This document shows positions 37,663 through 50,600 of a stretch of 64,000 bases of DNA, in pieces; positions within the stretch are counted from its first letter, which is position 1, and each line of letters begins with the position of its first letter. The stretch is from assembly GCA_013399115.1 (NCBI GenBank), contig VXAA01005193.1:1467022-1531021 (forward strand). The letters are read 5' to 3'. The notes below the pieces were generated by a model. That model searched no databases and was not told the DNA's origin. It was given only the letters and a program-made list of their open reading frames with translations. Made by a program: the position numbers and the translations under genes. This stretch comes from Anseranas semipalmata. Taxonomy: Eukaryota; Chordata; Aves; Anseriformes; Anseranatidae.

Positions 37663-40346
37663 TGGGGGCAAGGGAGCTATTTGGGGCTGACTCTGATGCT
37701 AGTCCAAGGCATGTTATTCATCTCAGCCACCCTTTATTTGTCTGCATCCAGTAGGGCAAAATAATGCCAAAATAATGTCAATTTGTGTCATGCTGGGTCT
37801 TTATAACACAATGCCTCAGCGCCACAACTGTAATGCCAGGTAATCTGGTGGTTCATTTGTCCTGCAAAGTGGCACTGTCATTCAATGATGTTGTATTATA
37901 GCTATGCACAGTATTGGCACACAGCCTCCCCTACAGCCTGGACTTCTGAGACACAAGGCTGGTTGAGCTCCGTGGATGCTGGAATGGAGACAGTGCTGAC
38001 CTAGGGCCAACAGCATGCCTGCATCTTCGTGAGTCTCTCCCTGTGTAGAAGGTCACCACAACACACCACAGTCCCTAGATACTTCGGTAGCATCGTCACC
38101 TGGTGGTAAAAAACCTGTCTTTCCTCTCACAGACTCTTCCTAGATACCATTTTGTTTAATGAAATAACATTTGCAAACATTTATATTTTAAAATGCATTT
38201 TCAGTAAACTCCTCTCACACTATTTTTTTCTCTAAAGCTTGACACATGGGAACAGTGCATTGATCTATGGATTAAACTTAGTTACCTTGGCAAGAAATTG
38301 TGCCTTGAGTGCCAAGATAACCAGGTCAAGGAGGGAAAAGCATGAATATTAAAAAAAAACAATGTTTGACTGACAAAAGCAATTTTGAAGAGATGAGCAG
38401 GGCAAGGGGAAGTGAGTAGGAGAACCCTGTTTTAGACTAAAAGGCCTGTTACACAACTTAAACATTATAAATGTTGCTTTTGCTTCACCACCCACTGTTT
38501 TGCCCAGATGGAATAGCCTGGGGAGGGTATTTTAAAACGTATAGTCATTGGAGAGCTCTGGGCCTAATGCTGATGGGTGCAGACATCTGTCAGCTGCTCT
38601 GTGTCCCCATCAGCACCCACCACAAGGCCATAAGAGCTGGTGCAGTGAGAGGACTGTTTTCCCCCATGAAACCAAGGAAGGGCAGCAACAGCTCTTCCTT
38701 CCTCCTACACCTTCCTCAGCCCCCTTGTCCCCTCCTGCCCCGCTTGCCGCCAGGGCCTTGATAAGGGCAATGGAGCCAAAGGCACATAGTGTTTAACATG
38801 TGTTGGGCTCTGAGTGACGGCCAAGATCAGCTTGGGGGAGGTGGGATGTGCTTGTGGAGATAAACAAGGACCATCTGAGGGAATAGTACACTTGGTGCAG
38901 CTTTAGCTATCAGCTGCCTTCCTGGGGAAGATTTCAGGGAGCATTTTCTGAAGAAACAGCTCCCCAAACACCCCTTGGAAAAGCTGAGTTTTGTCAGAAT
39001 TATTTCAGTTGCAGGAAAGACTCTTTGTGTCTGAAGGCCAGAACTTCGAGGAGAAATAATCAAGCTATCCTCTTCCAGCATCTCCAGTGGGAAAAGCTGA
39101 TGGTTCTACCACAGTTAATTGATATAAAAACATAGTGAAGATCCAAGCAAAACATTTTGATTGACCAAATCCTGCAGCTGAAAATATTAATGGGTATGGA
39201 TGAGGGACTGAGATTTTGTAAGCACACAAAGAAATCTCTTTCAATCAATCCTACTAATCCAGTCAACTAACTCACTTAGCATCCTTCGGGATTCACAAGT
39301 GTCTCCTGCACAGGGCGCAAGAATTATCTTCCTAAATACTTTATTGGTGTAGTATGAAGGCGCAATGACATAGAGGATAATACTTGAGGGAAGGCTAGAG
39401 ACCAAGAAATATGTTTCTGTGAGCACAAGCCATCAAGGTAATACATTTTAGGAGGCTAAGAAGATTTGCTTTAATAAAGGTATTATTAGACTTGGTGCAG
39501 TGAGTTCAAGAAAAATACTGATTTGACTTATTGGCTTTCCACATCCTACACATTTCTCAGCATGCCTTTTCACTTACTAAAATTATGGTGTGGTGATATT
39601 TTTTCTTCCATTGGACAATAGGACTTCTCAAGTAATGTTGGAATAGCATCAAGCCATTTGCAGTTCCAGCAATACCAGATCTTGACATCTGTCTTTTGCA
39701 ACTGGATCAGCCAACAACAAGGAACTATAAAAAGGTGTCTTACCACAACATAAACAGGTTTGCAAAATAGTCACTCCATGTGCTCTGATAACCCCTTGAT
39801 GGTGCAGAAAGACCCCCAGACATTTCAAGACCGCAATCTTTTGTACACTAAAATGGGGATTACCATCACACTTGACAATAGACTTGGCTGAATAACCCAG
39901 ACCTCATTTCAACCCACAATACTTGGATCTCCAACAGACAGCTTGCCAGATTTACATCTGTTTCCTCTATGGGGAATTTGGAGTCCTTTTCCAACCCTTT
40001 GAGCTTACTTTTCCTTCTCCTCTTGGCTTTGCTGCCAGATGATAAAGATTTAATTCATTTATTACCATTACAATCCATCTGTTTTTGAGCACACAAGTAA
40101 GCAGGGTTTTCAGAGTAGCTTCTGTTCCTAAGAGAGAAACCTAGTGTCTTCACCTAGCCTACTCCTTTTCCCTCTCGGGCACAAAATTACACTATACAGT
40201 GGGGGTTATCCTTGCCCTCCCCATTTCCTCTAACATATACTGCAACATGGACTTGGAAATGCAGAAGAGTGGCTCTTCTTCACTCCATTCTTCAGTCTAG
40301 AGGGCTCTAACATGGGCACTTTCCATTTTGTCTTCAGTCATGACAG
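37663..40346. other. Unique non-coding stretch, no gene seen
   Basis: AT-rich DNA with no sustained open frame, recognised repeat or RNA gene. Confidence 0.4.
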
Positions 40347-40373
40347 GTTTTGTTTGTTTGTTTGTTTGTTTGT
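40347..40373. repeat. (GTTT)n microsatellite
   Basis: About six GTTT units, ending in GTCTG. Confidence 0.9.
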
Positions 40374-42998
40374 CTGTTTTTTAAAGCAGTGTGGAGCCAG
40401 AGAGCAGTCCTGAATGCTGAAGGTCAATTGCCACAAAGTAAACACAGTCCTGCCATTCCCTTAGGTAGCCCCAACTTCTTGTGAACCTCCTCTACAGACA
40501 ACCTAGGGACAATTTATTTGCTCATACACAAAACCTGTGCTCATTGCAGATATTGTGGGCTTTTTTCATGGGAATGAGAGTATTAACACTACTAAATACA
40601 TCGGCCAGATTTCATCTGTGCTGATAGTTACTGCTACTGTAGACATTTCTTCTTCAGTGCAGGCAAAGCAGAGGCTATTATTTACTTCTCTATGTGATGT
40701 TACAAAAAAATATTACACCCCCAAATTGGCTGCTTTCCACTGATGTCTGAAACACCCAAAGCATTTTGCTTGTCTTCCATTTCTAAGAGCTCTGTGATCT
40801 CTGGATGAAAGCTCCTAGATATATGTCAGTTAATTATTTTTATCAAGCTAAGTTCTTCAGTCATCCAAAAGCTCTCACTCAACAGTTGTTGCACCTCTCT
40901 GTGCAACATCAGATTTTCTCCAATTTCCAGTGCAGCTCCATAGCCAGTATTTCTCTAGAATAAAAGCACACAGCATTTTAAGTATCTACATTGGGTTTTT
41001 CTAATATTTGCAGTGCCTAATATTAGAAGTCTCTGTACCCAAAGGCCAGAGTATCACAGACTTCAGTGAAATTATACCATACTGATCAGGCATAACAGAG
41101 ATTTAATTCCAGAAATTCTGATATTGACATTGAGCAAGTGTATGAAAAATGCATAGTCAGATGTTTCTGATGAGGTATCACCAGTGCTTCACAAATACAG
41201 TCAAGCAGTCTGTATTTTTACCTTTCGATTTATGTGCCCATTTCAACCATAGCTGTTGAACTTTCTGCAAGCAGAGTTGATACTGGGGGTTAAAGGTTAC
41301 AACTAACAATCCAGGCACTTCTCTGACTGGACTGCAAAAGCAATAAATAGAGTCAAAACATGAGAAAAACCTTTTCAGCTCACAGCTTACCTGCTCCAGG
41401 GGTTTGCAAGAGTTGGATTGAGCGGATAAAAGAGAACAGGAGGGACACAGGACTGGGGCTCAGAGCTGGAAAAAGAAACAACAGTGAAAAGGTCAACGTT
41501 CAGATGATGGTATCACATCCTCCTTTCATCCCTGCAGTTCACACGAAGGCCGGGATCCTTGCTTTTCTTTACTTTGGGGAAAACTCTTGCTTTATTTGTT
41601 CATGTTGAACTGCTATCGGAGCTCAATGTCTCAGTGTTGTGTTTTAATAACATCAGTTTCCCTGGACCAGATACATATGAAGTCAGTTAGACGATTCTAT
41701 AAACAATGGATCCAAGTCACGCAACGCAACATTTCTGATTGCAAGATAACCTTTCTGAGGGCGAAGTTAGCGAGGTGAGGGGTTGGATTCCTCAGCCAGG
41801 CACGAAGGGAAACCTTCAGTGTTCGGTGCCGCTCCAGTGGGACGAGGTTCGTCTTCTCTTGTTTTGGGGGAACGACTCCCTGGTTTGTTTTTCTACTCTC
41901 CAGTCAGCACACTGGGTGACTTTTCTGAATTCTGGCCGCCCGGAGCATACTTTGTTGACAGTTCATTTAAGGAGATCTGCACAGAATATTTTCCTTTGAA
42001 ATCAGTTGAGAAGAGGAGTTATGCTGAAGTTTTAGTGAGTGCTATATCTCTTCATTTTTATTCTGGAGTTTAAAAAAAGCGACACATGTGGGAAGATGTT
42101 TCTAAACCAAGAAATGAGAAGGTTCATTTAGCATAGTATGAGAAAGGTCAGAGAGGAAGGGAGAAAGATGGAATCAACCAGATGGAGATTTTGGAAGGAG
42201 TTTCTCTCAATTTCTTGAATATATAGTTATTTGTTAATGAAGATATTAGTGTCTAATATCTATTTTAAAGCAAATTAATACTCCAGGATCCCATATAGAA
42301 TTTTTGTGAAGTTTGATTTTTTTCTCCTCTCTCTGGTACCTAACACACAGCAAAGGCTCAAAACATAAATCTGCAGCTTTACCTTCATACAGTTTATGAA
42401 TATATCTGGTTATTGCCACATGTGAAGGGTTCTAGCCTTCACATTTATACATGCCAGTGTGGCACTTACAAGTACACTAACTGTGTTAGTATGTGACATG
42501 CAGGTCATTTCTATACCTGTGCTCTGGAGATCTTCTTTTGTGATTTGGAGATCTACTCAGTGCTTGTTTCTGAATGGCTACACATGAGCTGAGTACAGAG
42601 CCATGCAAGCTTTTCTTTTCTTAGCTGTAGCAAAGTCTGCATGCAAAGCTACATAGAGCATGAGTTGCTGATGTGGTTTTGCTCATGACTCAAGTCCTGG
42701 TATAAGTGTTAACTGCGGTTGCATTGGTGAGTGTAAATCACAACGAAAACAAACCTCCACTGCAGTAAATTTAGCAGTTCCTGAGGTGAATGTGGACTTG
42801 CTTCTTCAGGCACCAGGAGCAGTCTTGCCATTGTGGCACAGGGCTTCATGCATCCTGTGGGCTGATTTACTCCCTCTGAATCAGTTCAAAGGAGACCGGA
42901 TGGAGGAATTTGCTCCTGCCCATAACATCTGTGAAGATTTAGGTCTTCAGCTCAATCCTAAAGCAGAGCCTATATGCTCATACCAGAGATTAGAATTG
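40374..42998. other. AT-rich unique stretch with two small perfect hairpins
   Basis: No gene seen. Bases 40,999-41,008 (TTCTAATATT) and 41,019-41,028 (AATATTAGAA) form a perfect 10-bp stem with a 10-base loop. Bases 42,241-42,261 (AGATATTAG, TGT, CTAATATCT) form a 9-bp stem with a 3-base loop. A fragment at 42,330-42,375 (GGTACCTAACACACAGCAAA) may be the 3' tail of a MIR-type SINE. Confidence 0.4.
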
Positions 42999-43000
42999 TC

Positions 43001-43190
43001 TTTTTTTTCTTTTTCTTTTTCTTTTTCTTTTTCTTTTTCTTTTTCTTTTTCTTTTTCTTTTTCTTTTTCTTTTTCTTTTTCTTTTTCTTTTTCTTTTTCT
43101 TTTTCTTTTCCTTTTCCTTTTTCCTTTTTTCTTTTTCTTTTTTTCTTTTTCTATTTCCTTTTTCCTTTTTCCTTTTTTTTTTTTTTTTAT
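43001..43190. repeat. (CTTTTT)n pyrimidine array ending in poly(T)
   Basis: A hexanucleotide CTTTTT array of about 20 or more units, then degenerate CCTTTT units, then an 18-20 base T run. Frames through it (Ser-Phe repeats on plus, poly-Lys on minus) are artefacts of composition. Followed by A-poor unique sequence with no LINE body, so it is not clearly a retroelement tail. Confidence 0.95.
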
Positions 43191-44019
43191 TTTGTATTAC
43201 GCATAACCTCAAATAATTTAAATAGATCTCTAACACAACCTTCATCTTCATAACTCTCAACATTTCTAAGAAGAGGTTTCCAAGGGACAACAGCTGAAGG
43301 AATGGGATATCAAGCTGAGGCCAGACAGCAAAATTCAAGTTCTTAGTCTCTCCCATCATCCTCTGAAACAGAGGCTCGTTCACTTCCACAACAAGGAGAC
43401 CCTGGAGCAGACCCCTGCAGTGGCTTCCCCATTCAAGGGACAGGATTACAACTGTGGGGGCTTCCAGACCCTGTCTAGCCAACAGCTTCATGTTTGGCTG
43501 ACAGTTCTGGCCCTGGGAGCAACCAGCTGATTCTGCCAGGCATGGTGACAATTGCAAAATTCCTTTGTGGACAACACATAAAGGCTACTTTGCTTGCAAG
43601 TGGCACATGGTTGCAAGCAGTTGCAAGCTACACTTTGTCAGCTTCTACTTTATGTTATGGAGAAACAAGTTCATATTGCTCAATAATAAGGACTTCATAG
43701 AGCTGCCCTGGCTGCATTAGATTATCCAGATGTTCCATTCATGCAGGGTCAAAACTGAGCGCAGCTCTAGCTGTGCAGACCGCATTTGCAAACCGGGCTG
43801 CTATACTTTAGATCAATGATTATGCTACTAAAGTTAATTTCCAGCCTTTCCCTCTGTGCATATAGCTGTCTGTCTGCTTTTCTATACAGAAAGGGAGCTA
43901 ACATCCCACATATGTTTGTTAAAGATTTGTTTAATGAAGCAAAAATTAATTGACATAATGAGAGTTCACTTAGAGTTTCCAGTGGCTTGCTCATATACAT
44001 ATAAAGCTGGGTTTTGGAA
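43191..44019. other. Unique stretch; possible 3' untranslated region of the minus-strand exon
   Basis: No open frame of note. If the exon at 44,138-44,203 is real, this DNA lies downstream of its stop. The first plausible minus-strand poly(A) signal I see is ATTAAA at about 43,930-43,935 (TTTAAT on plus). Confidence 0.25.
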
Positions 44020-44110
44020 GAGGCTCTGGGTGAGTATCCCAGGGGTCTGGATTCAATTCTCAGCTTTGCCGTAGGCTTTCTGTCTAACCCTAGGCAAACA
44101 CGCAAGGCCA
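44020..44110 (+). repeat. MIR-like SINE fragment, plus orientation
   Basis: GGGGTCTGGATTCAATTCTC, then AGCTTTGCCG and TCTGTCTAACCCTAGGCAAA match the MIR order of B-box region, GCTCTGCCACT, and GTGACCTTGGGCAAGT. If the neighbouring minus-strand exon is real, this SINE lies antisense in its 3' untranslated region. Confidence 0.55.
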
Positions 44111-44137
44111 GATCTGTAAGGTACCGAAGAATTTAAT

Positions 44138-44203
44138 TCATAAATGCTTATTGATTTCTTCTGCAATCCGGGCTATGGTGCCTTTCTGCATCACTTCATC
44201 CAC
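44138..44203 (-). CDS. Candidate terminal coding exon, family not recognised
   Basis: On the minus strand, TGTTATTTTTCTTTTACAG forms a strong polypyrimidine tract and AG acceptor directly before 44,203. The next 21 codons are open and end in TGA at 44,138-44,140. They begin VDEVMQKGT and end EEINKHL, a charged, helix-prone pattern that looks protein-like. In the frame read here the exon starts on a codon boundary. I do not recognise the family. No upstream partner exon on the minus strand could be supported between 44.2 and 64 kb, so any earlier exon may lie beyond the window or be missed. Last exons of vertebrate genes are often this short in coding length. It could also be a chance acceptor in front of a short open frame. 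Confidence 0.3.
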   Translation of the reverse strand: MDEVMQKGTIARIAEEINKHL

Positions 44204-44639
44204 CTGTAAAAGAAAAATAACAGAGCGGGTCTTCATGTATTGTGGCTGGAGCATTTGTTTCAAGCAAAGGCTGCTTCTGAGTATACATCTGTACAGCAGT
44301 GGGAGAATTTGGGCCTTGGTCTCATTTGATTTTCTGGGTACTACAATGCTATGAATAAAAATACCCCTTAGAAAACAGACAGTGATGTGCACACTGACAC
44401 TTAAGTTAACACACACTATTTATTTGTTTGTTAGTTAATTTTATGAGTGGATTTTTTTTCTTGGAATACTTGCTGCATATTCCCCCCCAGCTACAATACT
44501 GCACTCCAACTGCAAATGTTTAACAACGGGAAGATCCCTGACCTTTTGTCCTGACCTAATATTAACTGAATGGATTACTTTATTTTAACAAGAGGAAAAG
44601 TGATTTTTCCCACTTCCTTCTCAGTTTGAGCCTTGTGTA

Positions 44640-44880
44640 AGAGTCACTGTCTCTCTGTTGAACTCTTCCTCTTTCTGTCTCTCCACTTTTCTCCTCCCTG
44701 CTTTTTGCTGAGCCAAATAGTCTTTTCCACGTGATGTTATGCTCCATTGGTTTACAGTTTTATTGTTTAAAACCAGTATCCAGCGTTCCCAATAAGCATT
44801 AATTATTGCCTCAATTATGACACACAATGTTGTTTTGGGTGAAATAAAAGCCACCATCATCAAGAATTCATGACCAGCCC
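44640..44880. promoter_or_regulatory. Candidate enhancer-like block
   Basis: A non-repetitive segment with TTCCACGTGATGTTATG (E-box CACGTG), a CCATTGG CCAAT-type motif, AAGCATTAATTATTGCCTCA (homeodomain core) and TTATGACACACAATG. It resembles conserved non-coding DNA, but this is untested. Confidence 0.3.
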
Positions 44881-47619
44881 TCTCAGCAAGGAACAGTAAT
44901 CTATGGGGTAGACATTTTGGAAAGATACTTCACTCCATAAGTCATTGTATTGATTAAAAGCAAAAGGGGGTTAGCTGTGTTAAAGACAAAATATTCTGTA
45001 GCCTTTCCAAGTTAATTATTCAACCACAGAGTCATTTTACCACCCAGGAACTGCACTCACTTTCTTCTTGAATTCTAAAGGAAATGGCTTTTCAGTCCCT
45101 TTGCATTGGCTGTCTCCTGGACTGGGGCAGCCAAGATGAACTACAAAAGCTCAGCACAAAATGCCCTGCCCAGATGCATCCCAGGAGAACCTTCATTGCC
45201 ACCTGTTGCTTCCCACTTCTTCTCAAAGGCATTTAGGATGCTCTTTGCTACTCAGCACATCCATCCTGATGTGAGGTTTCCCAGGTCACTTTCCTGCATT
45301 GGGAAACACCTCTGTGTCTTATTTTGCATTAATGTGCTGCAGCCTCTGACCAGGCTGACATGCTCACCCTTGTTTTGTCCCTGACCTCCTCAAGCCTCCA
45401 GGCAAAATCAAAAAGCAGGTGCCACAGCAGGTTCAAGTTGTTCTTCCGACATCTTTTATCCCCAAAGGGTTTCAAAGAAGCAGCCGATCTGTTCATGAGC
45501 AGGGACCTGGCCTGCTGTTCAGTCCCACTGGATTTCAAACTCTTCTTGCCAGGCTACCCTGGTGCTGGTTCAAACACATGTCATCACATGCAATATGGAC
45601 ACAATACCCTCATTCCTACGGGCTCCAGGACCCAGCAGAAGAAAGCGCAGGCAGAAGATCAAACATGGAAGGAACAGAAGACAGAGGAGCTGCTGTTGCC
45701 GTCTGTGTCTGGAACAGAAAAATGAACACAAGGGAAGAGACAGGGCAGGGGGATAATTACTTTCATCCCAATTTTATTCCCACAATTCCCAACCACTTTT
45801 GAAGCCAATTTTCCTTTAATAAAATATACTATTAATGACTCAAGTAGAAGCCTTTTGTGCAAGACAATACCCAACTCTCCAGATGGAATTATTTTGTGTT
45901 CTGCACAATATACATGTATGTATATTTATATACATAAATTGAGCTATGAGCATGGCCTCCATTACCCTATTTTGCAAATCAAGTAAGTTATTTCAAAATA
46001 TGTTTAACATACTTTATTTCTTTGAAACTAATTCTTTCATAGCTCTCCCCCCCTTCCAGCTCTCTCTACCCCCTAAAGAGAAACACAAGCCAAACAGCAA
46101 CAAGAACTATTTCCCATCATTTCTGGAAGCCATTCATTTGCTATTTCTGTTCATCAGAGCTTCAGAGTGAAGGAATTTAAAGAGCTACTGATGCCTTTTG
46201 CTACTTGGCATATATATCCAATATTGTCTTTCAAGCAGTTTAGACACATCCTTCTTCTCTTTCTTCTTTAACAGCCTGTCAGAGAAATAGACCTAATTAG
46301 TTTATTGTGGGTTTGTGTGTGAAGAAGTTATTGAGGGAGCGCCAAGTCAAAAAGTCAAACACAAACTGATTAATTTTCACAATGCACCCCTCTGAGGTGG
46401 GGAAGTTCTGACAAATCCACTGGGTGTTCACAGTTATCCTGTGCTCTGCGCACAGAGGCTGGGAGCCATATGGAGAGCAGAGCCCTGGCGCTGCGCTCCC
46501 CGGTTCCCAAAGCTCACGCTCCAGGCGCTGGGGCTGTCGCTGAACCTCGGCACCCATCCGGAGCTCAGCCCACCAGACCAGTCTCACCCCGGTCGCTTCT
46601 TCTTCTCCATCTACCAAAGGCAGACACGCGGTTATGACCCTCCTTTGGGGTCAGCTTTTTGGGTGCAGAGAGAATCTGTGAGCAGAATATGCACAGCTTA
46701 GGAGCATTACGCAATAATTTATTGGTTTGCAGAGAAGATAGCTAGGATTTAACAAGACATTAGGCTGAACAGCAGTGTGCCCACCGCCCTGGTGGAGCAC
46801 CCAGCGTCCCTGCTGGCCAGGCAGGCACCAGCCAGCAGGGGCCGGGCTGGCCTCTGCAGCTCCTGGGAACTAACTCCTCCAGGTTGCTCACTTGCCATCT
46901 TCCACCAGCTCTGTTGGAACTGAAAACACTGACTTCTCCACGAAAGGACCCTAACATTCCTCACAAGCTTCCCTGGGTTTTGTTTGCTTGGTTCTTTTGT
47001 TTGTCTATTTGTGGGGTGTTTTGTGTGTGTGTGCATGTTTGTGTGCTTTAGGGCTTCATACCTTCCATGATGGTGCTTTCCCTACTACATCTTTGGGCTA
47101 CATATGATCCCATCTCAACAGCGCTACCTCTGCCAGTAATTTAACTTTTCTTATCTCTTTACAGACTTTCTCACAGCTCTTCATCAGCAGTCTGAGTCAA
47201 GGTTATGCAGCTGTGTCACATCACAGCTGGGCTTTGCTTCTTGGTGCACAGGCAGCTCTACCCGGAGGGGGTTTACAGAGGGCGGCTACAGCAGTTATTT
47301 GGGAAGGTCAAAAAGAAATGACTGGCCAAGCTGGGGTTGCAGTCTGCCAGGAGACTGGGCTAGATTGGTGGCTTTAAACTCAATGAAACTTCCAGAAAAA
47401 AAGTTCATGAGCCACAGTGGTTCCCATTTCCAACCAAATACAAATTAAGCTGACCTTTAAGGGTTTGCTTAGTGATTTGTAACTCTGCCCATTGCATTTG
47501 CTTGCTTTCTCAGATGCCAGAGAATATCAGGAGGGAGGAAGGTTTATTTCCCCCAATGGTTTTGTGGAACGCCTTGTAATGCCTTTCAGACCAGCAGTTG
47601 TTCCCCTGACCTTAAGCTG
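44881..47619. other. Unique non-coding stretch, no gene seen
   Basis: Overlapping frames near 45,360-45,800 on the plus strand lack domains. A CpG-richer patch at 46,440-46,640 is short. Bases 46,700-46,770 (ACGCAATAATTTATTGG) are AT-rich and non-repetitive. No repeat family was recognised. Confidence 0.35.
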
Positions 47620-47695
47620 AGAAACTCTGTCCTAAATGATCTCCAAAGGCCCCTTCTAGCAATAAGTTCTTTAATCCTAGAAATTCAGAACCTCT
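47620..47695 (+). repeat. CR1 3'-end fragment, plus orientation
   Basis: CTGTCCTAAATGATCTCCAA followed by AGGCCCCTTCTAGCAATAAG and TTCTTTAATCCTA matches the final CR1 block (GATGATCTCCAAAGGTCCCTTCCAACC...TTCTATGATTC type), with a decayed terminal repeat. Confidence 0.6.
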
Positions 47696-50600
47696 TGAAT
47701 TTCTATTGCTGTTTCACTGCCATCAGCTACATGTCTTCAGGCTCTCTGGACCATCTTTTGTCACCTATTATGCTAGCTGGATAGCAGCAGTAAAACAGAA
47801 TATTTGTCCAAAAGGGAATTATTGCTCCTGCCACAAAAGGTTATTTGAATCCATAGCTGTGACAGGGATGAGTGTGATAGCACTGCAGCCTTGGAAGACA
47901 TCTGGATTTTTCTCACTCAGAGCTGTTTTCAGGTCACCAGCTGATAGGTCTGACTGCATACAAGGAACTTGTTTCGGGTACAAAGCCAGATCTACCCCCC
48001 TCAAAAAACAAAGAAACAACAACAACAACCACCAAAAAAACACTCCTATGAACCCTGGATTGTTTCAAAAAGAAAAAAAAAAAACTATTCACTGCTTTGT
48101 CATATCTATACTTTACTCATTTTCTCCAGTCCAGCATTTTTGACAGTTATGTGCTTCAAGCAGCAACAAAACAGACACTGAAGCAACATTAAGAAGGCAT
48201 CACAACACACCCACTTCTCCCAAGAGCTCCTCTGAGCCAAAGTCTCACCTTTCTTTGGTGTAGTATACATGAACATGTATCAGAGCAAGTGACCAGGAGG
48301 TGGGAGGTGGAGTTGTTTCAAGGAGTTGTTGTGGTCAAGGGACTGACGCCCTAGCTTTGAGGTCACCAACATGAAGCTGTGGAGCCCAGCCTGTGTTTCC
48401 AAAAGGGGACCATCAACACGCTGGTCTGGCAGTGACCACAGGATCATTCAAGACTCTGCACTGGCTTAGCTTTAAACCTCTGTGAACTGGGTCAGATTTG
48501 CAAGACTTGGTTTTTGTGGTAGGGCACTGTGCCGCGTCCATCAGCCTCATTTGGATTCAAACAACATTATGAGACTCGAGGGGTTTATCTGAAATATGAA
48601 AGCACCATAAATATTCATTTGGGGAAAATCCTGCTCAGACAGGGAGTGTAGAGCAGCCTGATTTGTATCCTGCTAATACCATCCGGCTGCGAGTGGGCAG
48701 GGGGACCCCAATACTGCATGTTTGTCAGACCCATATCAGATCCATGTGGCTAGCTTGACGTCCTCCTGCTGTCAGCAATCTTGCGGTCCCCCAGGGAACT
48801 GTGGGCTTGCACCGAGCAGCTCAACGGTGACTTGCCATTCAGCTTACAGCAAGAAAACACAGTTCCCATGCATTTCACGTATGCCGACTGAAATGTGTTG
48901 CATATGGGCGTGAGGCAGGCGGGATAGAGATATATAACATTGGATTGATTTAGTAGAAATGAAAATAACTAGACATATGTTAAGCACATTAAAAGTACTG
49001 ATGCATATTGTGCCCCTGCTTACTGTTACTGGGTAATTATGTTTTGTTTTGTTTTCTTTTGTTTTTGGAAGAGGTCTGTGTCAAAAGGAAGATCAGTTTG
49101 TAGCGGACCTTCCCTCCATGCCCACACATGGCTTCACAGGGGAGAAGGGCACATTTTAGAAGAATAGTTAAATCTACTCAATGGTCAAGATAATGACCCT
49201 AATGACTAGAAGTTAGGTCCTGCATCAGAGGGGGACTTCTGCTTGTGTTTTCCCTGAATGCAGTGCTGGATCTGATCCCCTTTGTCTGTGCCTCAGTATC
49301 AGTGACCCACAGTGCCTCAGCAGTCCCAGACATCTTCAGAGGAGGACAGGCAGCAGCCACCTTAATCCAATTTCATCTAAGTATGTAATTAGGGTTGTAC
49401 ATCTGGGATCACTTTTTCTCCCCTTCAAAAGTTAAAAAGCTTTATGAACTAGAGGCAGGAAGGAGGGTTTGATCCAGCTTTGGGTGTTGAAAAATTCCTC
49501 TCATCTCAGCTCAGCAGTACGAGGCTCCAGAGGCTTGTACTCGCCATTTGCTGGCCCTGGGGGAAACCAAAAGATTGTGCGGTTGTCCTAGGACCATCTC
49601 ACTCAAACAGTTCCCTTGCTGTTTGTGCACAGGCTTCCTGTTTCTCCCCAGTATTCTCTTCTGGCCACCTTTCACTGGGGTGGGACTACACAAGCTGAGC
49701 AGATGCTCACCTGAGTGTCACCAGGCTCTGGGTCTTTGCCCTTCTCAAGCACTGGTGCTTGGAGACGCGTGCTTTACAGGAGACATTCCCTTGCAATGTT
49801 TCATACAATGAGTGACCTCCTTGCCATCAAAATGGGTCCCCTTTGGATGTCCACATATGGCAAGATTCAAAAGGGGCTGGATGTTTTCAGAGATTACTTA
49901 AAATATAATACCTAATGCTGAATGCATTACTGAAAGGCTGTCCAGCTCCCTGCTTTGTGAGAGGACTTGTTTGGCCTGGCACTCACAGACAGCTTGTAAT
50001 CTGGGGAAAAATGTTTAACATTTCTACCTCCTTGTTAAAAGTCATCCAGATAAGCAGTTATCTTGCCCTAGTGAAGGAATGGAAATCTTGGGATCGAGGG
50101 AAGAGGTGAAGAAGAAGGACCAGGGAATGTCATGCCATGGATGCACTGTTGATGAAGAAATTCTCCAAGCAACATATGTGATCCAAGAGGTTTCCCACTT
50201 TCATCCCAGACTTTTGTACAAGCATCTTCTGCCCTTTCCAAAGGAACAATGCTGAATCAACCATTTGCGTGGCTGGATGTCAGACGAGAGGTCGGAAACT
50301 CCTCAGGCAAAACAAACGTGGGTAAGGACTTCTGACTACACCGTCTGACACGTGGAAAGAATAGATGTTACTGCTTACCACTTATCGATATACTTCAGGG
50401 CTTAAACACACCATTTACAACCAACAGGTAGGAGAGCACCGTGGGAAGGCAGAGATTAGCCTGTGCCTGCCCGAAGGCGCCGCCTTCTTGACAGTACAGA
50501 GGCATACCGAGGGCCACACGTGAGAGCTGGCCTAGCTCCTGTGGTTACTCTTGCACGGAGAGCTGGTACATTCACTAGACTCTCAAGTGGAGGTTGGTAT

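Noticed and set aside
42786..43557. Long frames encoding Ser-Phe repeats (plus) and poly-Lys (minus)
   Set aside because: They are translations of the CTTTTT microsatellite, not a gene.
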